From Cylindrodendrum hubeiense (taxonomy: Eukaryota; Ascomycota; Sordariomycetes; Hypocreales; Nectriaceae): a DNA stretch of 19,569 nt. The stretch covers positions 1 to 19,569 of the forward strand of contig JAANBB010000617.1 in assembly GCA_014621425.1 (NCBI GenBank). The letters run 5' to 3'. Under the pieces are notes generated by a model. The model had not been told where the DNA came from. It saw nothing but the letters and a program-made list of their open reading frames with translations, and made no database searches. Made by a program: the position numbers and the translations under genes. Shown here in pieces: positions 9,711 through 18,894 of the stretch; within the stretch, counting starts at the first letter, position 1; each line of letters starts with the position of its first letter.

Positions 9711-10325
9711 GGTGGGCAATTGGGGGTGGGATGACGATGATGCTGGCGGATGCTTTTGTCACTCAGAGAAACTTGACCTCAGATGCGCGGGAGGTTTTGC
9801 CGAGGATGTGCCGGCCCAGCAAGAATTGGATTTGCCCATCTCTGGAGCCTTCAAAATGGCCAATCATTGCAGGATCGCAGGCTCAATTTACTTAGATCTA
9901 CATAGAGGAGAGCTTCAGCCGATGCCAATCCAAGACAATCACTTGAATACCATTTCCTCACTATTTTACTGTCATTGTTGCATCCCCGGATCGCCTGAAA
10001 TCCCCCGAATAAGGAAATCCAGCTAGTCGCTGGCTGGCCTCAATCAGTGGGGCCATCGGGATGGCGGGACGAAGTAGCGCCACCAGCCCGTATCCGTCGA
10101 TGGCGTTCAGGGGATGCAACATACCTGGCCATGCATGCTTAAGCCATAATCACAGATAGTGAAAGACAACCTTTCGCCGGGGCCGGATTAGATCCCATCC
10201 GTTGCACTGTTTCATTCCATCCGCTCTTATCCCGCGTGGCCTGAACTGGAGGAGAACTCTAGTCTTACATCTGTCTAGACACCCTCGCCACTTAGCGATT
10301 CCATTCTTTGAACACATGTGAGATC
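9711..10325. promoter_or_regulatory. Divergent promoter region shared by uS14m (minus) and the GH3 glucosidase (plus)
   Basis: The two start codons face away from each other across about 615 bp, so both promoters must lie here. I see no clear TATA box for either gene. A few six-base matches to the CreA carbon-repressor consensus SYGGRG occur (for example at 9984, 10047, 10177 and 10246), but not clearly more than chance. CCAAT-like strings include CCAATCATT near 9860 and CCAATCCAAG near 9926. Confidence 0.5.
10316..10321 (+). promoter_or_regulatory. Minimal AUG-UGA start-stop uORF in the glucosidase leader
   Basis: An ATG directly followed by TGA ends four bases before the glucosidase ATG at 10326. 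Its ATG is preceded by A at -3 (AACAC-ATG), so scanning ribosomes could recognise it if transcription starts upstream. The TSS is not known from sequence. Confidence 0.45.
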
Positions 10326-13190
10326 ATGGATCCTAGCAGAGAAGGCCTGTTGAGGCCCAAGAGATCCTCTCAGGACGGCGACTACGACTCCGACTCCGAT
10401 GGTTTGTCCGATAATGGGGCCGCAGGATACCTCGACGAGGTCCCTCTCGACTCCAGGAAGTCATCGTTGATCCCATCCAAGGAGCGCCAGGCCCGTTGGG
10501 CTGCGCGCTGCCAAACATGCTGCTCATCGAAAAAGCGGTGCTGCTTCACCATTGGCGTCGTTATCCTACTCCTCTGGTCCGTCATAACTGTGTTGGGGGC
10601 GCTGGCTTGGCATAAGATAAAGGCCCCGCCGCCTGACGCCCAGTCGCCTCCGTGGTACCCGAGCCCCAAGGGAGGCACCGCCAAGCAGTGGGCGGACAGC
10701 TACAAGAAGGCTGGAGACCTGGTGTCGCGAATGACTCTGCCCGAGAAGGTCAACATCACTACTGGTACGGGATGGAGCATGGGATTGGCCGTGGGAAACA
10801 CGGGCCCAGCTCTCAATGTCGGCTTCCCAGGCCTGGCTCTACAAGACGGGCCATTAGGAATTCGACGAGCTGACAATGCGACTGCATTCCCCGCTGGAAT
10901 CACTGTCGGGGCTACCTGGAACAAGGAGCTCATGTATGAGCGTGGAAAAGCGCATGCCCTCGAGGCCCGAGGGAAGGGCATCAACGTGCTCCTGGGACCT
11001 TGTGTCGGGGCTATGGGGAGGATGCCCGCCGGTGGCCGCAACTGGGAGGGCTTTGGACCCGATCCATACCTGCAGGGTATTGGCGGTTCCCAAACTGTCA
11101 AGGGAATCCAAGATCAAGGCGTCATGGCCACCATCAAGCACTTCGTTGGTAACGAACAGGAGCATTTCCGCCAGCCCTGGGAGTGGGGTCTTCCCAACGC
11201 CTTGTCGTCCAACATTGACGACCGCACCATGCACGAACTGTACGCCTGGCCGTTTGCCGACGCTGTCAAGGCTGGCGTGGCCAGTGTAATGTGCTCATAC
11301 AACATGGTCAACAACTCGTATGCTTGCGGCAACTCTAAGCTGCTCAACGGCATCCTCAAAGACGAGATGGGCTTCCAGGGATTCGTCATGTCCGATTGGC
11401 TGGCGCAGAGGTCTGGCGTCGCGAGTGCTCTCTCCGGACTGGACATGACGATGCCTGGAGATGGTCTCGCATGGACAGATGGCGACTCTCTCTGGGGTTC
11501 CCGTCTGACCACGGCTGTCCTCAACGGATCATTGCCGGTAGATCGGCTGAATGACATGGTGGTCCGAATTGTTGCCTCCTGGTATCAGCTTGGCCAGGAC
11601 GATGAGAAATTGTTTGACAACAAGGGCCCAAACTTTTCGTCATGGACTCACGACAAGGTAGACGTCATTGCACCGGGAAGCTCTTCACCGCAGGAAAAGG
11701 TCGAGGTCAACCAGTATGTCAATGTTCAGAGCAACCACTCGCTCATCGCTCGCCAAGTTGCCATCGAAGGAACCGTCATGCTCAAGAACGAGGACGGTAT
11801 CCTGCCCTTGAGCCGCGACGGCGTTACAGGCTCCTCTAAGGTAGCAAAGCGAGCTGGCAAGCTCCGCGTGGGTGTTTTCGGCGAAGATGCTGGCCCGGGT
11901 GATGGTCCCAATTACTGCCAAGACCGAGGTTGCAACCAAGGTACACTGGGCTCTGGATGGGGCAGTGGCGCCGTCGAGTTCCCATACCTCGTGCCTCCTG
12001 TGGACGCCTTGCGCAAGGGATTCAACGGTGACAAGGTCAAGTTTACAGAGTTCCTCTCCAACAATGTGCGCTATAAGAAGGACCCCAAGGCGTTCCACGA
12101 TCAAGATATTTGCCTGGTCTTTGCCAACTCAGACGCCGGCGAAGGCTTCCTCGCGTGGGGCAGCGTCGGTGGCGACCGCAACGACCTGTTCTTGCAGAAG
12201 GGCGGCGACGATCTTGTTCTCGAGGTCGCCGACCACTGCGGAGACGGAGCTGGCTCAACCGTGGTAGTGGTTCATGCTGTCGGACCTGTTGTCATGGACA
12301 AATGGATTGAGCACCCGGGAATCAAGGCCGTGCTTGCAGCCAACCTCCCCGGCCAGGAGAGCGGCAATGCCATCGCGAGCATCATCTTTGGAGACGAAAG
12401 CCCCAGCGGCAAGCTTCCCTACACGATTGGAAAGTCTCTTGAGGCGTACGGCGAGGGAGGCCAGATCATGTACTTGCCCAATGCCGTTGTGCCCCAGCAG
12501 AACTTCGACGAGGGACTGTTCATCGACTACAGACACTTTGACAAATACGAAATCGAACCCCGGTTTGAGTTCGGCTTTGGGCTCTCGTATACTTCGTTCG
12601 AGTACAAGGATCTCAAGATCACTCAGCAAAAGAAGAAGTCGGCGCTTCCCGCCAAGCGACCCAGCCCTGCCGCGACGCCGCCAAAGTTTGCCAACACCAT
12701 CCCCGATGTCAAGGAGGCGCTCTTCCCGGGCGATATTCGCAAGCTTAAGAAATTTGTCTACCCGTATATTGAGTCGGCCAAGGATATCAAGCAGGGAGAC
12801 TATCCCTACCCAGACGGATACGAGGTGGACCAACCGCTGTCAGAAGCTGGAGGAGCGGAAGGAGGAAACCCTGACCTGTGGGAGACATACGTGACCGTAT
12901 CTGTCGTCGTATCCAACGCCGGATCAGTAGATGGCAAGGCTGTGCCGCAGCTATACTTGTCGTACCCTGAGACTTCAGGAGACGTCGAGTTCCCCGTCCG
13001 CGTCCTCCGAGGCTTTGAGAAGCCATTGATCAAGAAGGGAGAGAGCAAGACAATTGAGTTCAACTTGACTAGAAGGGATCTGAGTTATTGGGATGTGGAC
13101 AGGCAAAATTGGGTGATGCTGGTGGATGGAAAGTACACGGTTGCGGTTGGAGAGAGCTCGAGGGACCTGAAGGTCAAGGGGACCTGGTAG
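10326..13190 (+). CDS. bglE: Membrane-anchored GH3 beta-glucosidase (BglE-type)
   Basis: Intronless, 954 residues. Glycoside hydrolase family 3 retaining enzyme, expected to release terminal beta-glucose from cellobiose or other beta-glucans at the cell surface or in the secretory pathway. Layout: acidic, Ser/Asp-rich cytosolic N-terminus (1-60); a cysteine cluster CQTCCSSKKRCC just before one transmembrane segment (about 72-95, FTIGVVILLLWSVITVLGAL), giving type II topology; the GH3 N-domain with GPLGIRR, GRNWEGFGPDPYL, KHFVGNEQE (Lys271, His272) and the nucleophile Asp357 in GFVMSDW; the C-domain with acid/base Glu606 in SDAGEGF, GDRNDL and GQESGNAIASI; LSYTSFEY near 752; an insertion of about 80 residues (roughly 765-850, Pro/Lys-rich); and a fibronectin-III-like end with VRVLRGFEK and LSYWDV. 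The track upstream of 10326 opens only through a TTG, so ATG 10326 is chosen. Both catalytic residues are present. Similar to Aspergillus BglE by its membrane anchor; the exact substrate is unproved. Confidence 0.93.
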   Translation: MDPSREGLLRPKRSSQDGDYDSDSDGLSDNGAAGYLDEVPLDSRKSSLIPSKERQARWAARCQTCCSSKKRCCFTIGVVILLLWSVITVLGALAWHKIKAPPPDAQSPPWYPSPKGGTAKQWADSYKKAGDLVSRMTLPEKVNITTGTGWSMGLAVGNTGPALNVGFPGLALQDGPLGIRRADNATAFPAGITVGATWNKELMYERGKAHALEARGKGINVLLGPCVGAMGRMPAGGRNWEGFGPDPYLQGIGGSQTVKGIQDQGVMATIKHFVGNEQEHFRQPWEWGLPNALSSNIDDRTMHELYAWPFADAVKAGVASVMCSYNMVNNSYACGNSKLLNGILKDEMGFQGFVMSDWLAQRSGVASALSGLDMTMPGDGLAWTDGDSLWGSRLTTAVLNGSLPVDRLNDMVVRIVASWYQLGQDDEKLFDNKGPNFSSWTHDKVDVIAPGSSSPQEKVEVNQYVNVQSNHSLIARQVAIEGTVMLKNEDGILPLSRDGVTGSSKVAKRAGKLRVGVFGEDAGPGDGPNYCQDRGCNQGTLGSGWGSGAVEFPYLVPPVDALRKGFNGDKVKFTEFLSNNVRYKKDPKAFHDQDICLVFANSDAGEGFLAWGSVGGDRNDLFLQKGGDDLVLEVADHCGDGAGSTVVVVHAVGPVVMDKWIEHPGIKAVLAANLPGQESGNAIASIIFGDESPSGKLPYTIGKSLEAYGEGGQIMYLPNAVVPQQNFDEGLFIDYRHFDKYEIEPRFEFGFGLSYTSFEYKDLKITQQKKKSALPAKRPSPAATPPKFANTIPDVKEALFPGDIRKLKKFVYPYIESAKDIKQGDYPYPDGYEVDQPLSEAGGAEGGNPDLWETYVTVSVVVSNAGSVDGKAVPQLYLSYPETSGDVEFPVRVLRGFEKPLIKKGESKTIEFNLTRRDLSYWDVDRQNWVMLVDGKYTVAVGESSRDLKVKGTW

Positions 13191-14190
13191 CGTACAGTAA
13201 TCTCTCGATTCGTTTCAAGTATGACAGTGTGGACCGAATCAATCCTTGTATGACCTAATGAGCGCCCATCTGAAGACCCTGGTAGGGCTGAGAGATAGTA
13301 AGTTACCGCCAATGAGGTGAGAGTCCGACCACCCTCCCACTGAGATTGGCCAAGGATTGGCGATCTGTCAGATCGTTGGCGATGGGGTCAGAAAGGAAAA
13401 CTCTTTTGTGAGCTCATCACATGTCAGGCTCGATGATATTCGGCAGTTGTGATGAGGCAGAAAGACAATGGGCGGCCGCCTCTCGAGAGAAGCGGCACCG
13501 TCGGGCTTGGTGTTGTGCATCCGATCCAATGGAGTGTTTCTATTGACTTCATGGGTTTTCTTACCTCGCGTAGATGCAGATCCTAAGCGAATTCTCGTAA
13601 TGTAGTCATCACTTAACCCCGAAACTAGGCCAATTCTGCCGGGTTGGCTTCGCACGGCGAGTGGACGATAGTAAAAACCGGCCCTAAGAGCGCCGCACCG
13701 CAAAGCGTGTGATACCCCCCTGACGGCAAACAAGAGTCGCAATACTACGTAGTATACGCGTGGTCTGGAACCTCAAAACAGACGCCATCCTTCTGGATGC
13801 GGAAGTCCTCCGAAACACCACGCGAGGCAGAAGGCCGATGACCACCCACTTCCCCGTGTTTTTTTCAGGCCAATCACAACCCCAATTGGGCCTTTGCGGC
13901 TGGAATTAGAATGCCACTTGCTCGCGTAGGGGCATTATTTTCGGGAATTGAGGCTGCGAAACCGGCGACTTTGGGGATACGAAGCGAATCCTATTAGCAC
14001 CAGCCACCAGCCACAGACGGCGCCCATCCATGGCACTGGGACGGGCTGCGGGAAGGGCTGTTGATGGCTGTTTAGGGCTGTTTATATCGACGCAGCACCG
14101 CTGTGCGCTCTGAGCGCCACAACTCCCTGCAGCCCGGTAGGGCGCCGGCGCGTCAGCGGGTGGGCCTGCGCCTGGCAGTGCCCTGGACAG

Positions 14191-14236
14191 GCAGCACCGC
14201 CGCGGAACAAGCAGGATCAAGCAGCACCGCCGCGGA
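14191..14236. repeat. Two exact copies of a 16-bp GC-rich sequence, 30 bp apart
   Basis: GCAGCACCGCCGCGGA occurs at 14191-14206 and again at 14221-14236, followed by TTAATTAA-type sequence. A related GCAGCACCGC is also present near 14092. Each copy contains the palindrome CCGCGG. Confidence 0.75.
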
Positions 14237-15892
14237 TTAATTAAGAGTCGGGTCGTACGACGCGCTCCCAAGCCCTGCTCCCACGCCCGGCTCTGGCAGT
14301 TGCCACGCGGCAGTCTCCGGCACCTGGTGCTCCAGCGCTCCAGCGAGCCGGAGGCGGCGGAGAGGCTGGGGGGCACGCGATGGCCGTGGCTGATATAAGC
14401 CAGCGCCGGGACTGGCGGCCGCCGGCTGACGCGACGGCGGAGCCAGACCTCTACTGCTCTGCTCCCCGCCAGCGAAATGGCCAAGTCGAATCGGATTGAG
14501 AGGCCTCGTTTTTCGCTCAGCGCTGCCGCTGTGGCCTCGCTCTGCGCGGCGCGCAAACGGGGAATGGGGGCTGCGGGTGACGGCGTCGAGCAGATGGCAG
14601 CGTCTCATCTCTGCCATCTCACCGGGCGGACCCAGCGCTGTGGGAAGCATGCAGGGTCTGGGCGGATGACTTACATGGGAGCGCGGCCGCATGCGGAAAT
14701 GCGGCTATGCGCTTAGCTACCCGCCTGGTGGGAAGGCTGACAGGGCAGTGAGACGGGACGACTCATTGGGCAAGGATGCCAGCCAGCCCGGCCGGCGAGG
14801 GCATCCCAACGGATGTGGGAATGCCGTCGGCAGCCCGGTCGTCTGGCGGACTCGTTCCGCGGACGCTGCTGACTCCTCCACCGGAGCTTTGTGAGCCATC
14901 CAGGAGCGCCGCCTGTGCGACCCCGGCGGCCGTGGGCGTGCAGTTCGTCGCCCAGTTCGTCGCCATGTGCCGCGCCTATATCCCGGTCTAAAATCTGACG
15001 TGGTTGCCCATGCGCGACGACGAGATCAAGAATCGGCTTGCGGGTTTGTGATTCGGATGCGCGCGTGGGGGCCCTTTGATGTTCGGTGCCTTGTTAGGAA
15101 ATGCCCAGGGCTGATAGCGACATCATCTTACTGAAACTCGAGGGGGCCACGAGGCGGGCGATTTGCGCCCTGTCCAGTCAATTGGCGGCGACGGCTCGCG
15201 GAGGCATATCGATCTGACCACGGGTGAAGCGTCATTCCGCCATTCCATCATCTCTCCATCTCACCAGCCATGTGCGAGTCTGCGGCATCCGTATCCTGCT
15301 GGGTGGGAATCCCGGGTTGGTCAGATGCAGCGCGGCAGCGTGATCCTCCCGCGGGCTGCAGACCTGCCCACTAACACCAGCCCCGAAGGATGAATACACT
15401 TGGGCCCCGTTGGCGGCGCAGAGGCTCTCCACTTGGCACCTGTGCCTTGCGGATGCTCGAGGCCGGACCCCAGCGCCGCGTTAGTGCTGAGGATGCCGCA
15501 ACCAGGGACAGGCGCCGCCTCCCCCAGTCCATCATTTCAATAGCCTTCTTCGCAGCTATTTTTTCCAGAGCCCTCCCGTAACACGAGTAGGCACTGACTG
15601 TGGCTTCGTATCCGCACCCGCTGTCAGGATGGTAGCCTCTTGGGGAAGTCCCCGCCCGTGAAGGTACGGGGAACATTGGTGGCGGCTGGGTCTCGTGAAT
15701 GGGTTTGCACAGGGTCTCGATGAGCATCTGGTGATTTCCCTTGGCCGGTGTCTGGAGTCTAATTGGCCCCGCAGGCTCTCTCATCACGACTCACTCTTCT
15801 AATCAAAAGAGTGGGAATCTGACTCTTCGGGCAAGCAGACGTTGGGGGCGAAGGTTGAAGTCTTCACCACGCTGTGGATAAAACGCCCGTGG

Positions 15893-16021
15893 ATGCTTCT
15901 CTTCAAGGGACTGGGAATCAACATCGCTCGCAGTCTTTCGAGTTCATCTCTCGAGTTCATACCCAGCCTTCATACCCAGGCACACCGTCGTCAATCTCTC
16001 CGTCATCACCTTATCAATTGA
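15893..16021 (+). promoter_or_regulatory. Possible 42-codon uORF upstream of the 179-residue gene
   Basis: An ATG at 15893 opens a frame that stops with TGA at 16019-16021, seven bases before the main ATG at 16029 and in a different frame from it. The frame runs through a 13-bp tandem repeat. If transcription starts after 15893, as a GATAAAAC box near 15877 would suggest, this ATG is not in the mRNA and the frame means nothing. Confidence 0.25.
15938..15976. repeat. Three 13-bp tandem units in the leader of the 179-residue gene
   Basis: Units start at 15938, 15951 and 15964. The first two share TCGAGTTCAT and the last two share TTCATACCC, so they are overlapping imperfect copies with a 13-bp period. 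They lie 50-90 bases before the ATG at 16029. Confidence 0.65.
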
Positions 16022-16028
16022 TCTAAAC

Positions 16029-16656
16029 ATGTCATCCCGAAGATCTGGAGGAGGGTCTAGTTCCCGTTCAGGGGGGTCGAGAGTGAGTACGAGTCCTTTT
16101 GGAACAACCCGCCGCAGATCCATGCCACAACCAAAAGAAGACAAAAGACATGACTAACCCGGACTTATAGACCTCTGTAAAGCAGCTCATCAAGTCTCTC
16201 AAGAACCACAGCGTCAACACCCTCACGGAGCTGTGCCGCATCGAGCGCATAGCCGCCGCGTGCGAGGACGAGGCCGACGCCAAGGCCTTCCAGGAGCCCA
16301 TGACGGCCGCGTGGGTGTACTACGTGACCAGCAACCAGCTGCTCACGGAGCTGCGCGGCTTCACGGGCAACTACCCCATCAGCGCCGACGTCATCCACGA
16401 TGCGCACACGCGCGTGCGGGCCGACCCGGACAGCAACCGCAGCTGGAACCTGGCCTGGCTGTGCCTCAACAAGATGCGCGACGACGGCCTCATCTCGGGC
16501 TACTCCGAGGTCGAGGCGTCCCGGCAGGAGATGTGGGGGACCACGGTGCCCACGCAGGAGGAGGTGCAGCAGCTGGCGGCCTGCTTCGAGTACGAGTGGA
16601 GCGTCGCCGTTGACACGATGCTGCGGCATTGGCAGACCCCGCCTTCGTGGTATTGA
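16029..16656 (+). CDS. Unrecognised 179-residue protein, two exons
   Basis: Exon 1 (16029-16082) encodes a Ser/Gly/Arg-rich start, MSSRRSGGGSSSRSGGSR. An 88-bp intron (GTGAGT..TATAG, with branch site TGACTAAC at about 16151) joins in phase 0 to exon 2 (16171-16656). The body opens TSVKQLIKSLKNHSVNTLTE and contains IERIAAACEDEADAKAF, WVYYVTSNQLLTELRGF, SWNLAWLCLNKMRDDGLISG and a Trp-rich end RHWQTPPSWY. It looks like a soluble, mostly helical globular domain of about 160 residues; I see no signal peptide, membrane segment or metal-binding cluster. Third codon positions in exon 2 are almost all G or C, which supports real coding. The splice signals are textbook and no other ATG lies between the possible uORF stop and the start. 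I do not recognise the family and infer no function. Confidence 0.82.
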
Positions 16657-17103
16657 GCAGCTGGATCTATATTGAGACATGATAGCGTTTGGGTTGGGTT
16701 GGATAGCGAGCGTGGTGTTTGGAAGATTGTTATTGGCATGTTTGGATGATGGCATAGGGCGATTGGCGGTACATTAAAGAGTTGGAACTAAATAGCTGGT
16801 ACTAAAGAGTTGGAACTAAAGAGGTGGAACTAAAGAGGTGGAAGTAAAGAGGTGTAATTGAAGAGGTGGAATGAAAGAGTTGGAATGAAAGAGTTGGAAT
16901 GATTATATCTCCTAAATAGCGAAGCAATTACACACACCTTGCTCCCAGGCCAAGTGTCCCTCCCTAGATCTCCCACCTATGCGCCCATATACGAAGGCCT
17001 AGAATGCCATCCCATCTACTTCTCTATCCCTATCTATACCATTGTATCGCTAATATGCTCCCTTGAAACTCCATTAATTTATAACAGTGCGTCGCATGTC
17101 AGA
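16657..17103. other. Convergent intergenic stretch between the 179-residue gene and the MFS gene
   Basis: Holds the 3' ends of two genes transcribed towards each other, 447 bp apart, and a 14-bp minisatellite (listed separately). The right part (16900-17100) is AT-rich with no gene. Confidence 0.55.
16775..16900. repeat. 14-bp minisatellite, nine head-to-tail copies
   Basis: Nine consecutive units of exactly 14 bp, consensus TAAAGAGTTGGAAC, begin at 16775, 16789, 16803, 16817, 16831, 16845, 16859, 16873 and 16887. Variants change mainly GTT to GGT inside and the last bases (AAC, AAG, AAT). The last two units are identical. With a 14-bp period the array cannot keep one reading frame. Confidence 0.95.
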
Positions 17104-18894
17104 CTATGATGCTGTTTCCTCGTCTGACTGACGCTCCGAGTCCGATCCCACCCAGTCGTCGCTCTCGAGGCCATCTCTCTTGATGAAGAGTGAAGCTGCC
17201 CAACCGCAGACAGCAAGCCCGCCGAATAGGCTGAATACCAGCACCTCGCCTCTGGGATGGACGTTCATCGACAGAGTAAAGAGGGCACCGGACACGAATG
17301 GCCCAATGCTGCGACCCAGTGCTGAGAGGGTCTGGGCGATGCCATTGAGGGAGCCCAGACTGGCGTTTGATGCTGCCGAGTTGGTAATCTGAACAATGGT
17401 TAATTAGCTGTGGCAGAAGAACGGCGGAATCAAGTTTGAGCTTACCAATAGCATGACGCTCGAGAGACCACCCACGGCACATATGTTCTTAACAATCAAG
17501 ACAACCCCAAGCTCAATGTACAACCACATTTCGCCGCTGCCCAGTCCGAATAGCGGGGCGTCGTCTTTGTAGCCGACCCAAGGCATCATGATCATGGCGA
17601 TGCCGATTCCGAGCAGCCCGAACTGGTACGTGCCCAGGTTGCCGGCCCTGGCCTTGAGCGGCTGGAAGAGGAACGCCTGGAAGAGAATCGTGGCGACGCC
17701 AGCGAGACTGAGGCTGATTCCGATCTTGCTGGGCAGCAAATCGCGGCCGGCTGGCGGTGGGGTATCGGCGAAGATGGGATACAGGCTGTTGAAGGAAATG
17801 TTGGAGAGCTGGAACACGAGGTAGGTGCAGAGGAGCAGCAACGTCGTGCTGCTGAGATGGCGCCATGCGGATTTCGCCGAATCCGATTTGGTATCAGCTT
17901 CGTCATTGCGTTGGTCTCGTTGGAGATCATCTTCATCTTCGTCGTCGTCGTCAGAAGTGGAACCACTCGACGATAGCAGCGGTGCTGTGTGAGAGCGACC
18001 ACGGGGCCATCGCGCACTCCAAGACTTGGGTCGCGGCTCCGACTTCCGCTTGAGAAACAGAGAGGTAAGCTTCTCAAACCAGGCAGGCTTCACGAAGCTA
18101 GCGTCGCTCTCGTCCAACGTCTCCTCGAACCAGATTCCCACGACAATGAGACTGCAAGCCAGCAAAGCAGCAGCCATAATGTTTGGTCCCAGAAAGGGAA
18201 ATGCCGGGCCCGTCTTCCCCACCAGCAGCCCACCCAGAGCAGGGCCGCTAATACCACCGAGCGAGTAGATGATGGGGAGATATGTAAAGGCCTTGCTCTG
18301 GTTGGAGCGGTCGGTGACCTCGCCCAGGACGGTCGGGACGCAGGCGGCGTTGCCGTTGAGCAGGCCCATGGCGACGTGAACGACGACAATCTGCCAGTAC
18401 TCCTTGCACAGGCCGAAGACGCAGAAGCAGCACATGAGCGAGAAGGTGCCCATGATCAGCACGGGCTTGCGGCCGATGCGGTCGGAGGCGTAGCCCCAGA
18501 GGAAGTTGGTCGACAGCTGGGCCAGGGCGAATGCGCTGGCGAGGGTGCCGACGTAGAGCCCGGCCTCGTTGGGCGGGATGCCGGGCATGGACGCGACCAT
18601 CTCGGGCAGATAGGGCCCGATGGAGTTGAGGGCTGTCTGCTCGGCCAGCGACAGGAAGGCCAGCAGCAGCAATTGGCGGACCGGCAGCGGCGTCTCGTTC
18701 ACGTCGGCGTCGGAGACCTCGGAGCTGGCGTCGGAGGGCGACTCGAGCAGGGCCTTGGGCGGGGTCGTGGGAAACGTCTGATAGCGAGACGAGGCATTGC
18801 GCCGCGGGTTCGTGAGGCTGGGGATCGGCGCTCCGGCGTGGAACGAGCCCGACGACGTTGTGCGGGCAATGGGTTTCGCTCGCGAGGGCGACAT
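17104..18894 (-). CDS. MFS transporter, DHA1 / ZIFL-like, 12 transmembrane helices
   Basis: Proton-coupled efflux-type permease of the major facilitator superfamily; substrate unknown. Exon 1 is 18894-17446 and exon 2 is 17388-17104, joined across a 57-bp intron (GTAAGC..TTCAG) in phase 0, giving 577 residues. A hydrophilic Ser/Pro-rich N-terminus (about 1-70) precedes helix 1 (LLLLAFLSLAEQTALNSIGPYL). Motif A, GYASDRIGRKPV, lies at 134-145 between helices 2 and 3. Helices 4-6 include VAMGLLNGNAACVPTVLGEV and YSLGGISGPALGGLL. The central cytosolic loop holds a basic stretch and an acidic run DDDDEDEDD near residue 315-325. Helices 7-12 follow, with exon 2 supplying LNGIAQTLSALGRSIGPF, GALFTL, a last helix, and an acidic tail ending EETAS. 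Closest in style to fungal DHA1 members such as yeast YCR023C and to plant ZIFL proteins; that placement is inference. The gene is convergent with the 179-residue gene. Start is the only ATG before the hydrophilic leader. Confidence 0.9.

Larger units (their letters stand above)
13191..16028. other. 2.8 kb gene-poor, GC-rich intergenic region
   Basis: The longest stretch without a supported gene. The first part is the glucosidase 3' flank. A perfect 14-bp palindrome, ATACTACGTAGTAT, lies at 13742-13755. From about 14000 to 15500 the DNA is strongly GC-rich, with frames of 60-215 codons open on both strands at once; none shows a motif, an intron pattern or a known domain. A TATA-like GATATAAGC at about 14393-14401 lies some 80 bp before an ATG (14477) that opens a 79-codon frame, but that peptide is unlike anything I recognise, so I do not call it. 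Bases 15790-16028 are the probable promoter and leader of the next gene (GATAAAAC near 15877). Confidence 0.5.

Noticed and set aside
9984..10251. CreA carbon-repression sites before the glucosidase
   Set aside because: Four matches to SYGGRG in about 615 bp on two strands is little above the two or so expected by chance, and no close pair stands out.
13906..14556. A 216-codon minus-strand frame
   Set aside because: Shares its span with another long open frame and the direct repeat; composition is low-complexity Arg/Ala/Pro with no recognisable family.
14477..14716. A 79-codon plus-strand frame about 80 bp after a TATA-like box
   Set aside because: Promoter-like spacing is suggestive, but the peptide has no motif, and other frames in the area are equally open. 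Not enough for a call.
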